The notes below the pieces were generated by a model. It saw only the letters and a program-made list of their open reading frames with translations, was not told the DNA's origin and did not search any database. Below, piece after piece: positions 20,138 through 29,879 of a stretch of 64,000 nt of DNA. This DNA comes from Poteriospumella lacustris (taxonomy: Eukaryota > Sar > Chrysophyceae > Chromulinales > Dinobryaceae), in the NCBI GenBank assembly GCA_008000375.1, contig SMOI01000138.1, positions 22,285 to 86,284 on the forward strand. Reading direction: 5' to 3'. Every line of letters starts with the position of its first letter. Within the stretch, counting starts at the first letter, position 1. The position numbers and the translations under genes were made by a program.

Positions 20138-22444
20138 ATGAGGCGCTTCAAGTTTGGCGCATGCCGCGTGGCGGTGATCGTTTTACTGCTGGTGCTCCTG
20201 CTCGGCGCAGCTCGTGTCGATGGCCAACAACGTCTCCGTGAAAAGAGTGATGACCTCATTAGGCATTCGTTGTCTGGGATGCTCCAGCGATACGACGCGG
20301 ACGTGTTCCAGCACCCACACGCCGGTCAGCAGGGCATCCTCAAAACGTGCTACAACTACTTCATCTGGTACGTCTGGCTTGTTCTGCTGTGCGTGTGTGC
20401 TTGTTCTCACTGAGTTCTCCGTGCATTTGGGACAGTGAGGCTTATCCGTCGGTGCAACTGAATCGCTTCGCCTTCGCCAACGGGGAGGCCGTGGCGGAGC
20501 TGTCGTCGCTGCAGGTAAGACGCCTTCGCTTCGCTGTCTGTAGCTCCCGCACGTATTGTATTGACACGGCTTCCTGTGGTGATTCACGAATGGAAAGAGC
20601 CTTGAAGTCGCCAGACACCTCGACACGCTGCCCTCGGCGAAGAAGGGCCACCTGCCGTCGTGTCTCGTGTCGCTCGGGGGCGGCAACTACGACTACGTCG
20701 CGGGGCCGAAGCTATCGAAACAATCGCCCGCGTCCATGTGCACGACCTACACGAACGAAACGGCCGTATTTGTGTTCCCGTGGGAGACCAGCAACGCCTT
20801 CCACTCGTTGAACGACAACACCTTCGCGGTGCTGTCGCAGGTGCTGCTCCATCGCCTGCTGCACGCCGCCCACGACACGGACGACGCCCTGCCGCCGTAT
20901 CGTGTCTATTCGTTTGGCCGCGCGACGCCGATGAAGTCCACGACCATGTTTCAGCTGCTGTTCTACCTCTTCAGCGACCAGAATCGGCTTTCGTCGACGA
21001 CGAAGCTGCTGACGGGCGCGCCGACGTGTCTGCGGGCCTCGTCGTGGGGCTCGCCCGTCAAGGTCTTCTACTTCGACTCGCTCTTCAACTTCCGCGCCGA
21101 ACAGTACGTCTTCCTGCGGACGTTACTGGCGGCGTCGATGCCGCAGTTGCCGCCGCCATCGCCGCGGCCATCGGACGGAAACAACCGGCGGCCGAAAGTG
21201 GTGATCGTGTCGCGCAGAGACACGGCGGCCGTCGGCCGGAAGCTGTCGCTCGACTCGGAGCAACGTCTCGCGGACGTCTTTCGCGCCCAAGGCGCCGAGG
21301 TGTCGATTTGTTGCAATTTTACGCAGTTAAACACGGTGGAGAAGGTGGTGGCGGCGTTTTGGGACGTGGACATCTGCGTGGGCGTGCACGGCGCGGGCAT
21401 GATCAACTGCGTCTTCGGCCGCCCGGGCCTCGTCGTCGTCGAGCTGCAGAACCACCACGCGTTCGGTCTCGAGACGTTCATGCGTATGGCGCACATGGCG
21501 CGCGGCCACTACGTCTTCTACGACGTCCGCAACGCGCGCAAAGTCGCCAGCGAAGTCAGCGGCGGCGCGCACCTGACGCCGTCGCTGGTCACCCGCATCG
21601 TCGACACGACGCTGGCGCTGCTCCGCTTCTCGCGGCGCCATCTGCCCGTCGTAGAAGCGCGCATGCACCCGCAGAACATGACGGCGCCCGACGGCACGCT
21701 GCTGCACCGCCACCGCCGCGACTACCTCGTCGACAGCGGCCGCCTGTTCACCTACAAACCGCCGCTGACGGGCGCGCAGATCGCCCAGCGCTGGTACAGC
21801 CACGAGTTGGTGCTGGATTTCCAGGCGCGACGCGTGTACCACGACCGCCAGCCGCTCGTCGAAGAGTTTCTACGCGACGATCTCCAGCGACAGCTGCAGC
21901 GCGGCGGCGACCGCGACCGCGACCGCGACCGCGACCGCGACGCGGACCCGTTTCAGGCTGCCGCCAGCGCCAGCTACCGCCCGATCGCCCACGCGCTCGA
22001 GTCGTTGCGCAACCTAGACAAAGAGCAGAGCGTGGAGGAACGCTTCCCGATGGACAACAAGACCAAGCGGCGCCGCAAACACGCCCGCTTCACCCACATC
22101 GACGGCGGCTTCACGTACGTCGCGCCGCCGGACCACGAAGAGCTCTGGGTCTTCTTCCACCCGGCGCTCTTCGACGACTTTCCGCGCGCCACGGCCTTGG
22201 GCCCGCTCTTCGAGGACGCGTACGCGTACTGCGTGCGCCTGCCGTTCTTCAAGGTAAGCACTGCCGCGTCGTTGTGTCTGTGCGTCCGTCTGAGCCTCGC
22301 GGTGTTGTTCGACGTGTCTCTCGGCAGTTCCGCCTGATGACGCAGACCTGGGCGCAGCACCGCGCCGAATGCGACCGCCACTTCGCCCATCGGACGCGGT
22401 CGGGAGAGAACGACGGTGCGCTGCTGAGCCGGTTTCGAGAGTAG
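20138..22444 (+). CDS. GT61/DUF563-type glycosyltransferase
   Basis: Four exons: 20138-20367, 20436-20514, 20598-22253 and 22328-22444, with GT-AG introns of 68, 83 and 74 nt; 693 residues. A signal anchor at about residues 9-28 predicts a Golgi or ER type II membrane enzyme. The core GVHGAGMIN near residue 366, followed by GRPGLVVVEL, is the hallmark of GT61/DUF563 enzymes such as plant xylosyl/arabinosyltransferases and animal EOGT. An Arg/Asp microsatellite inserts near residues 540-551. The region after it (Glu-Leu-Trp-Val-Phe-Phe near the last intron) is not one I recognise. Donor sugar and acceptor cannot be inferred. It lies in the spacer between the two inverted SDR copies and is convergent with the epimerase gene. 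Confidence 0.85.
21907..21942 (+). repeat. Hexanucleotide microsatellite (GCGACC)n in coding sequence
   Basis: About five to six tandem copies encoding alternating Asp-Arg within the glycosyltransferase gene. The repeat keeps frame, so length changes would add or remove Asp-Arg pairs. Confidence 0.85.
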
Positions 22445-22822
22445 GCGGCGTCGCCGCGGGCGTCTCCGCTGGAGATGTCTGCGAGGCCGCATCGCGTCAC
22501 GCGACGAGACACTGCTCGCTGCAGCTGCGATGGATTCGAGGCGAAAGGGGCCGTCCCAGACGCTCCGGACAAGGTACCACCAGGTTAACCTGCACGACAC
22601 GTGCCGCTGTGGCTGTGACTGGTGTTCGTTTCGTAGCCAACGGTACCGTGCGGCGGTCTAACGCAGCGGTGGGTGTGGGTGGGCGGTGTACCGATGGGTG
22701 GCACCGCTCCCGCGGGCTGTGCCGCTGGTGTCCCACGAACAGCGTGTAAATGTCTTAACGCGCCAATGCGGCTGTGGCTGCACGGCTCCTGTGAGTTGCT
22801 TGCAAACGAAGGCCCCCGCCGC
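22445..22822. other. Intergenic between convergent genes
   Basis: Separates the stop of the glycosyltransferase (plus) from the stop of the epimerase (minus), so it should hold two 3' untranslated regions and their processing signals. It is GC-rich with GTGGGTGT runs. No gene or RNA was recognised. Confidence 0.5.
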
Positions 22823-23758
22823 TCACGGCGCAGCACACAGCGGAGGCAACTCGCTGCGCAGCTCCTCGATGACTCTGCGGTATTTAGCGCCGTTCGATTC
22901 GCCAGGAGACGACGAGGAGACAACAGGTGGCGCGCCAAAGATGGCAGAGCCCGCGACGAAGGTGTCCGCGCCGGCCTCCGCGAGCTGGCGGATGTTGCGA
23001 GCGGACACGCCGCCGTCCACCTCGATGCGCACGTCGAATCCAGACGATTGCACCAGCTTACGAGCCTCACGGAGCTTTCCAAAAGAGGAAGGCAAGAACT
23101 GCTGGCCGGGGAACCCTGGATTGACGGCCATGATCACGAGGAGATCGACTTTGTCGAGCACGTGGCGACACAGCTCCAGCGAGGAGCTCGGGTTTAGCGC
23201 CAGACCGCTTCTGCAGCCCAGCGACCGGATGAGCTGTAGCGAGCGGTCCACATGATGTGTCGTCTCCGGATGGAACGTGATATATGATGCGCCAGCGTGA
23301 GCGAAGTCACGAATGAGGGGGTCGACGTTGGTGGTCATGAGGTGGACGTCGATGTCGCGCGTGACGCCGTGTTGCCGAAGAGCTCGGCACACCATGGGCC
23401 CCAGCGTCAGCGTAGGTACGTAATGGCTGTCTGTAAACATCGCAAAAGAAAGGATGAAGCCACATGAGTCGCAGAGTAACAAGTGCGCGGTCCGACGGAA
23501 GAGCGACGACGTACCCATGACGTCGAAGTGAATCACGTCGGCGCCAGCGTCCAGCACCTGGTCCACCTCCTCACCCAGCTTTGCAAAATTGGCCGAGAGG
23601 ATGGACGGAGCAATGATGAACGGTGATTCGCTCTCTTTCGCGTGCCAGGACATACAACATTTCGTCTGGCCCGAATGGGGCGACCGAATCGCCACCGAAA
23701 ACGCGTTCACGACACCGACGAACAACAGCCCAAGCGTGACTCTACACAGAACAAGCAT
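22823..23758 (-). CDS. RPE: Ribulose-phosphate 3-epimerase, plastid-type leader
   Basis: Interconverts ribulose 5-phosphate and xylulose 5-phosphate (Calvin and pentose phosphate cycles). Two exons, 23758-23515 and 23430-22823, with an 84-nt intron; 283 residues. The intron is a multiple of three without stops, so it can be read through, but splicing restores the conserved [17 protein letters not shown]. Other family motifs: [23 protein letters not shown] and EVDGGV with AGSAIFG, which form the metal- and phosphate-binding TIM-barrel sites. The N-terminus is a signal peptide of about 20 residues ending Val-Asn-Ala followed by Phe-Ser, then a Ser/basic stretch. That matches the ASAFAP-like cleavage motif of red-derived complex plastids, so import into a secondary plastid is inferred. 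Confidence 0.93.
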   Translation of the reverse strand: MLVLCRVTLGLLFVGVVNAFSVAIRSPHSGQTKCCMSWHAKESESPFIIAPSILSANFAKLGEEVDQVLDAGADVIHFDVMGTSSLFRRTAHLLLCDSCGFILSFAMFTDSHYVPTLTLGPMVCRALRQHGVTRDIDVHLMTTNVDPLIRDFAHAGASYITFHPETTHHVDRSLQLIRSLGCRSGLALNPSSSLELCRHVLDKVDLLVIMAVNPGFPGQQFLPSSFGKLREARKLVQSSGFDVRIEVDGGVSARNIRQLAEAGADTFVAGSAIFGAPPVVSSSSPGESNGAKYRRVIEELRSELPPLCAAP

Positions 23759-23928
23759 AGTCTCCTCTCATGTGCTGCACAAAATCATTCCCTCGTTGCG
23801 TTTGAGTTGTTCGAAAGGCCCTCGATTCCCTCGACAGAACACGACGAAGGAAAGGAAACCTTGTACTAATCTAGAGGTATATTGTATGATAACGACCGTT
23901 AACCTAGACACATGGATGTACACGACGG

Positions 23929-25143
23929 TGTCGCAGGTTCCGACATCGTCCGCGCTGCCATCTCTCGAGTCCTTTACACCACCTTCTCCACGTTTCTACA
24001 GGTCAATTACATTTACAGGTCGTCGTGCGGCGATGGTTGCGTCGCCTGCAAACGACGGCGACGAAGTTCGGCGGCCTCCGTCGGCGACGGCAGCGGCGGA
24101 AGGGACTTGAAGATCTCCGAGTAGACGCCTCCCCAGCCAGTGGGGTTGACGCGCACCTCTTCGAGCAGATGCTGCGAGTCGTGATTGGACCCGATGTTGA
24201 ACGGAACGTCCGTCAAGCGTTTGGCGTTGAGGCGCAGCGTCAGCAGGTTCGCCAACAGGTGGCCGATCTCGGCGGCCGGCTGAGCGTCGGGGCCGTTGAG
24301 GCGATATCGAAGACCGGCGATCATGCGGTCCGTCAGCAGCTGCAAGTACTCGTCCGAATCCTCCACCTCACGGGTGCCACGCCCGCCAATGTCGGCGGAA
24401 CCGAAGCGGGCGGCGAATGGAGTTTTCACGGGTCCCGCGTTGACGTTGGTGATCGAGATATTGTACGCAGCCACCGAGTAGCGAAGGGAGTCCATCATGC
24501 CTTCCAGCGCGAACTTCGACGACGTGTAGAAATCCAACGCGGGGATGCCACGGACGCCGGAGGTCGACGACAGGTTGATGATGTAGCCCCAGCGACGCGT
24601 GCGCATGACCGGCAGCACCGCCTGCAACAAGCGCACGACGCCCCACACGTTGACGTTGAACAGCTCTTGAGCCTCTTCCAGCTTGACGACTTCTACGTTG
24701 CCCGCGACGCCGAACCCGGCGTTGTTGATGACGACATCGATGGCCCCGTCCGTCGCGACGATGTGTCGGACGGCCGCGTCGATGCTCTCTTCGTTCGTCA
24801 CGTCAAGGGATGCCACTTTCAAGTTCGGGCGATCCGTAGGGAGCGAGGACTTGGTCGGGTTGCGCATGGTCGCCCAGACCTTGAAGCGTGGCGACTGAGC
24901 CGACAGCGCCAGCGCCGCCTCTTCGCCAATGCCACTGCTGCACCCAGTGATCAAGACGACAATGTCACGGTCCTTTTGAGCTGGATTGACGGGTCTTAAC
25001 CCTGCTGTGATGGAAGGCAACACTTCTTTGTCAGCTGTCGCTGGTGCACAGGCGAACAGCGCCGACGGTGAGCGCACGAAGAGGCCAAAGCCGCTGGTAC
25101 AAAGCAGCAAACACAGCAATCGTTTCATCAACACCATCATCAT
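23929..25143 (-). repeat. Inverted repeat arm, SDR gene (right)
   Basis: Reverse complement of 18676-19909: coding region plus about 100 bp of 3' flank. Similarity stops at the ATG, and the sequence upstream of it here is different from that of copy A. Confidence 0.9.
24013..25143 (-). CDS. Short-chain dehydrogenase/reductase, copy B
   Basis: A 376-residue classical SDR with the same TGCSSGIGE, NNAG and YTSSK motifs as the copy at 18676. From about residue 51 to the end the two proteins are identical. Differences cluster in the leader: Met for Ile at residue 3, several changes around residues 30-41, and Pro for Arg at 50. The signal-like N-terminus is intact, so both copies are probably functional and sent to the same compartment. 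Its upstream DNA (25144-25428) is unrelated to that of copy A and is shared head-to-head with the F-box gene, so expression may differ. The epimerase start lies about 250 bp beyond its stop. Confidence 0.9.
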   Translation of the reverse strand: MMMVLMKRLLCLLLCTSGFGLFVRSPSALFACAPATADKEVLPSITAGLRPVNPAQKDRDIVVLITGCSSGIGEEAALALSAQSPRFKVWATMRNPTKSSLPTDRPNLKVASLDVTNEESIDAAVRHIVATDGAIDVVINNAGFGVAGNVEVVKLEEAQELFNVNVWGVVRLLQAVLPVMRTRRWGYIINLSSTSGVRGIPALDFYTSSKFALEGMMDSLRYSVAAYNISITNVNAGPVKTPFAARFGSADIGGRGTREVEDSDEYLQLLTDRMIAGLRYRLNGPDAQPAAEIGHLLANLLTLRLNAKRLTDVPFNIGSNHDSQHLLEEVRVNPTGWGGVYSEIFKSLPPLPSPTEAAELRRRRLQATQPSPHDDL

Positions 25144-25428
25144 GACTCTTTCATACTACACACCACCAAAGCAATGTTGACAATGACCATCGTACCATCC
25201 TTGTTTCGATCTGGTGGACAAACGGAAGCAGAGAATCTGCTCATTGGTCATCGGAATTTTGGAAAATTTTGGTTGAACTCCATACGAAGTACGTTTAGGT
25301 TGGTAATTAGACAATACTATAGTGGTAGTATGTAGACAATGAAGTACTGAGGACAGGGCGACAGGCCAAACTGACGAAGGCGAAGGGAAGAGGGTCTTCT
25401 CGCAATACCGATAGAATCCAATGGGATC

Positions 25429-27675
25429 ATGACAGAGACTGGTATGATCTGGCTGCTGCAGCTGCCGGATGACGTGCTACGTGTCCTATTCAGTGACTTC
25501 CTGCGGCTGTGGGATTTCGTGCAGCTGGACACCGCCCTCTGCCATCATCGCAGCCGACGAGCCCTGCTGACACTGTTGCCGTCATTGAAAGTGGTCTTTC
25601 CTCATGACCGGTTGCTCGTCGATAGCTGGAAGACGACAGCGCGCAGCTTCGCGGAGCAAATGCGCGGCGATGCCCCGCCGCATTCGGCGACCTTCGCGCA
25701 ATTTCAGTTCGCACAACGCCGCGGGCTGGTGGTTCCGGAGATCTACATCAAAGCTCGGATATCGTCGACAGATTTATTCATGTGGGCGCCACTACTTCAG
25801 GCAGTGAAGATGCTGAAGCTGGAGCCGAACGAAAGCGAGCGTATGCGCAGCAAGACGCTGCTGCGCTACCTGCGCAGCCTGTCGCCCCATCTGCGCGGCA
25901 TCCAATCTTTCGAATTGATTCCATTCTGGTCCTTGTATCGATATGACGACGATGCGTCGTCAGATGCTGGTGGTGCGGAGGAGCTGGGCAGCGAAATGTC
26001 CGCCGATTTCACTGAGGACACCGCCTCCTCCGTCGACGGCAGCTTCGCGGACGAAGAACGTCCCATGCCCATGGTCTCGAAGACGCTGTTGAACATCCTC
26101 ACGCATTATTATCCACAATTACGGTCGATTGAGGTGCGCAGCGTGGACGGTTTGGAAGCGATTCACTTGACGAACCCGGCGATGGCGACGGTGTGGTCGC
26201 GGCTGCGAGTCCTGCACCTGCACAGCGTCACGTTCTACTTTCATTCCTACAACGCCTTGTTTGCAACGCTGGTATCTGAATCCCAGTCCTTGGAATCGCT
26301 GCATATTTCGCTGCCGCCGGGAGATGTATCTCGCGCGACCATCGACCCCAGCGTCTTCCTTCGCCCGCTGGAGACGCTCGTCCCAGCGTCGCTGGAGAAC
26401 TCACTGCGGCGTCTGACCGCGTTATCGGGTGACTTCATGCTGGTTTATCCGGTGTACTTCTACCTCTGTGGTGGCAGTCAGTGCCTGCGGTCGTTGGAGC
26501 TCTGCTATCGCAGCAAATCGATCGAAGAACACATGATGCGGGTGGCGGCGCGCGACGCGTCCCACCTCTTCGGTGGCCATTCACTGCCACAGCAACTCGA
26601 AGCTGTTTCGTTTCACGCCAGTCCTGCCTTGTTCCTGCCTGCCGCGCGGAGTTTGGTCGTTGACTGGCTATGGGCGACACTCCTGCTGCCATTCGCCGGG
26701 TCGGTGCGGGAACTCAGCGTGTCCGGTTTGGACACGACGCGTCAGAGCCTCCGGTCGCTTCCGTCGAGTGTTTCAACGAACACTTCGTCACGGTGGTCGC
26801 CTCTGCGCCTTCACAGCTTGCAGTACGAGTGCGATGGCAGTGGGATTCTGCCGCACTGGTTTGAGCTGTCGGAGCAGCTGGCGGCCAGTCGCGGGGAACC
26901 GGTGCGTCTTCAACGATTGGCCTTGGCACCGGGTTGCCACTTGCCGCACCCAGTCACAGCGATGGACGATCGGCTGCTGCGATCGCTGCAGCCCTGGCGT
27001 TGTACGCTGTGTGAACTGAGTGTCGCGGTGCTTCCCAGCGACATCGACCTGTCGGCGTTCTTCGCCGCCTTCGCACCGTCCGGCGAGGAGGCCGCCGGTG
27101 GTGTGCATTGGTCGTTTTCTTCGCTGCAGTTCATGCAGCTCAAAGGCCGCGCCACCAGCAATGTGCAGTTGGCTGAGTGGTTTCACGCGTTGCTCCCTCG
27201 TCTCCCAGCACTGCGGGTGCTCGACGTCAGCCGCGTCGACACGCAGACACGGTCCTCTGCTCCGTTCTTGTCGCTCGATGTGGCCGATCAGCTGGTCCGC
27301 TGGACGTCGAAGCTGCATAGTCTCCATCTCCCAGCCATCTCCGAGGTCGCTATCGGGCATGTGCTACCAGCCATCGCAGCCGTTGTCGGCCGCCTCCATC
27401 AGCTGCGATGGCTGTCCTTCTTCAGCGTCACCGATGAAAGGAGATTGACGATGACGCCGCCTCCGCTGACGGCATCCCTCAACGCTGCTTTGGAGGATCT
27501 TTGGTGCGAATTGAATGGTCCAGAAGGAACTCGGATCGATCGCCGTCTTCGGTATCGGCGGCGAATGGTTGAGCAGCTGTCGGTGTTACCCCAAGAAGCG
27601 TCCCACAGCTTTTTCGGTCCGCAAACAGATCATATTCCACCATCTATAGTGTTCGACTGCACTACGTGTACATAG
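25429..27675 (+). CDS. F-box-like / leucine-rich protein
   Basis: A single exon of 748 residues. Residues about 10-50 (LPDDVLRVLFSDFLRLWD and following) fit an F-box-like helix set. The remainder is Leu-rich with irregular repeats (for example LRVLDVSRVDT near the C-terminal third) and an acidic Ser-rich loop around residues 185-210. By analogy with the F-box/LRR family it would be a substrate receptor of an SCF ubiquitin ligase, but the F-box match is weak by eye and no substrate can be named. The start is the first ATG, 285 bp from the divergent SDR copy B. Confidence 0.75.
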   Translation: MTETGMIWLLQLPDDVLRVLFSDFLRLWDFVQLDTALCHHRSRRALLTLLPSLKVVFPHDRLLVDSWKTTARSFAEQMRGDAPPHSATFAQFQFAQRRGLVVPEIYIKARISSTDLFMWAPLLQAVKMLKLEPNESERMRSKTLLRYLRSLSPHLRGIQSFELIPFWSLYRYDDDASSDAGGAEELGSEMSADFTEDTASSVDGSFADEERPMPMVSKTLLNILTHYYPQLRSIEVRSVDGLEAIHLTNPAMATVWSRLRVLHLHSVTFYFHSYNALFATLVSESQSLESLHISLPPGDVSRATIDPSVFLRPLETLVPASLENSLRRLTALSGDFMLVYPVYFYLCGGSQCLRSLELCYRSKSIEEHMMRVAARDASHLFGGHSLPQQLEAVSFHASPALFLPAARSLVVDWLWATLLLPFAGSVRELSVSGLDTTRQSLRSLPSSVSTNTSSRWSPLRLHSLQYECDGSGILPHWFELSEQLAASRGEPVRLQRLALAPGCHLPHPVTAMDDRLLRSLQPWRCTLCELSVAVLPSDIDLSAFFAAFAPSGEEAAGGVHWSFSSLQFMQLKGRATSNVQLAEWFHALLPRLPALRVLDVSRVDTQTRSSAPFLSLDVADQLVRWTSKLHSLHLPAISEVAIGHVLPAIAAVVGRLHQLRWLSFFSVTDERRLTMTPPPLTASLNAALEDLWCELNGPEGTRIDRRLRYRRRMVEQLSVLPQEASHSFFGPQTDHIPPSIVFDCTTCT

Positions 27676-28285
27676 ATAGTCTTGCAAGTAACTTATCCAA
27701 TGTTGTTGCTGCCGTTACGTCAAGAGTCGTGTCCATTCCACAGATGGTTGGTTTCCCGACTCGTATCATGCGGAGACTGACTCGCAAGTCACAAAAGTCT
27801 TCACTATGAATTGTCCGACAGTGGTGAGACGTCAACATCAGAACACCCTCTCCCAATTCCTGAAATCTCAGCTTGCCCCCGCCACAAAGTTTTACAACCA
27901 CGGAATGGAGGCTGGCCTCATAATACAGATATTTACACGGAAGTGACCAAGCTGAAGGCAATGAAGGCGGGAGAGGCGCGAGAGGAGAGCCTCGAGGCGG
28001 TTTTGGGTGTTTACGAGATATCTTTGTCCATTGGGCCGTGATCCCGCTTTTTCCGCCAGGCCCAAACGAAACGTGTGGTGTCGACGCCACGCTCTGTGGC
28101 ACGGCGTCGCCACTGAGGAAGCTGTGTCGCGGTCGGCGACACCACGATGCTGCTGTGGCTGGGGCAGAGGCTGGTGGCTGGCCTCTTCCGAGCGCCGCGC
28201 TTTGGGTTTTGCTTGGAGGCTAATTCGACTTTCACTGGAAAGACGAAGCTTGTCTCACTCATATATTTACTGGACAAACGAGAAG
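27676..28285. other. Intergenic; right half is the conserved eL18 promoter
   Basis: 27676-28002 shows no gene. From about 28003 the sequence is shared, inverted, with 31050-31308 upstream of the second eL18 gene. Similarity is patchy to about 28065, then nearly perfect except for a 13-14 bp extra segment near 28083 in this copy. The near-identical stretch next to the ATG is the best candidate for the eL18 promoter and 5' untranslated region. Confidence 0.6.
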
Positions 28286-29465
28286 ATGGGTATCGATCTT
28301 AAGTCTGGAGGACGCCGTGTCGGCCACAATGTTCGCACAACCCCTGTGTCCAAGAACCCTTACTTGAAGCTCTTGGAAAGACTCTTCAGGTGAGTTTCTT
28401 TCACCGATCCAACGAACGCACAGTCTGGAGCGCGACGGTCTAGTCTTTTGCGGTTGTCGATATTCTGGACAAGGAATGCGTCTTGTTTTGTTTGCGGGTT
28501 GGAGTGGACCGCGCAAGACTGCATCGATTGGCCAGGACATTTCCAATCGACAACTTGGCTGGGATCGTCGTCCACTGTGTTTGTTATTCATTTCTTTCGT
28601 CCTTGGCCCCAACAGCGATCGAGACCCATGGTGGATCATGCAGTTGTGCGTGTTTCTGACTGTGCTGGCGCTGATCGTTGTTGGGCTGTGGATGGTTTTG
28701 TCGTTCAGTTCATTTCCTTTCCTCGTCGTTGGTTTGCTCTCGATTGATCAGTTTCGCTAACCCTCGTCTCTTCTGCATTGTCTTTCTACAGCTTCATCGG
28801 CCGCAGAGGTGACTCCAAGTTCGCCAAGGTGATTGCCAAGAGACTTTGCCAGTCCAGAATCAACAACCTTCCTATCTCTGTGTCTCGCGTCAAGAGATAC
28901 ATGAAGGGAAAGGAGGACAAGACTGCGGTCGTTGTCGGCACCGTCACTGACGATCCGCGCCTGTTGGAGGTCCCTGGCTTGAAGATTGCCGCCTTGCGTT
29001 TCACTGAGACTGCTCGCGCGCGCATCGTCAAGGCTGGCGGAGAGTGCTTGACCCTTGATCAGCTTGCCTTGCGTGCCCCCAAGGGTACCAACACCGTTCT
29101 GTTGCGTGGTCGCAAGAACGTCCGTGAGGCCCAGAAGTACTTTGGTCACCGCACCTCTGTCTACAACCCACACACCCACGATGGTGTCAAGCCTCGCACC
29201 ATCTCCAAGGGCCGCAAGTTCGAGCGTGCCCGTGGCCGCAGGAAGTCCGTCGGCTTCAAGGTGTAAGCCTGCGGACGATAGCGCAGAGTCTGTCGCCTAT
29301 TGCCAACAGTACCGATCCCTACCATGCGGATCCGCTCTGGAGTGGTGGCAGCTGGTTTTGGAGATGGTTTGCTCTCATCTCCGGGTCTTGGTTAGTCCTT
29401 TACTTCTTAGCGGCGGCCCATGGCTGTACTTGTAACATCACGTCCCTAAGTTCTCGCACCCATCC
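28003..29465 (+). repeat. Inverted repeat arm, eL18 gene (left)
   Basis: Pairs with the reverse complement of 29880-31308. Exons and the 402-nt intron are base-identical between arms. The 200 bases after the stop differ at roughly one position in six, with small indels. Weaker similarity continues toward the centre, for example TTCGTGTCGACAAC near 29599 and its inverse near 29741, leaving a core of about 130 bp. Confidence 0.92.
28286..29266 (+). CDS. RPL18: Ribosomal protein eL18, copy A
   Basis: Large-subunit ribosomal protein of the eL18 family. Exons 28286-28389 and 28792-29266, intron 402 nt with GTGAGT donor and CTACAG acceptor; 192 residues, close to the usual length of about 188. Recognisable family segments are [38 protein letters not shown] and the basic end with [13 protein letters not shown]. 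The splice joins AG to C, giving Leu-Phe-Ser-Phe-Ile-Gly across the junction. The intron is the longest found in this window. The gene faces its identical copy at 30069-31049 tail to tail. Confidence 0.97.
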
Positions 29466-29879
29466 TCCAATTTCAATTTGTTTTTCTTCTTCTTCTTCTT
29501 GTTCTCTTTTTTAGGTTCAGCAGCGAAAGGCGGACGAAATCTTTGTAACAAATGCTTTAGTAGTTGACACTTGTGCAACCAACGCTTGTGATACGTGACT
29601 TCGTGTCGACAACAAACATAGAGTACAGAAGCGATTGGATCCGGAGTGCAACACGCCAGTGACTGCGCGATTCGAAGCACGTGTCATGGATTCAATGGAT
29701 TGCTCGTCCTTTCGAAAGTTCGACTCTTTGCAACTGAGGTGTTGTCGACACGAAGGTAGTGCGTTGGTTTCAAAGGTCAAAGACAAGCAAATCAAAGGGT
29801 GTTTTCCGCCCTTCACTGCGAGAACCTGCAAGATAACTCAACCAAGAAAACAAAACATGGAACAAAAGGAAGACGTTGG
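29466..29879. other. Palindrome centre between the eL18 genes
   Basis: Contains a CTT-rich tract near 29483 on the left side. Residual inverted similarity decays toward the middle (29610-29740), which is essentially unpaired. Open frames here are short and show no domain. It should carry the convergent 3' ends of both eL18 transcripts. Confidence 0.6.

Noticed and set aside
28448-28760. Open frames of 94 and 99 residues near the eL18 start region, and their mirror at 30575-30887
   Set aside because: They lie inside the eL18 intron; identity between copies follows from intron identity.
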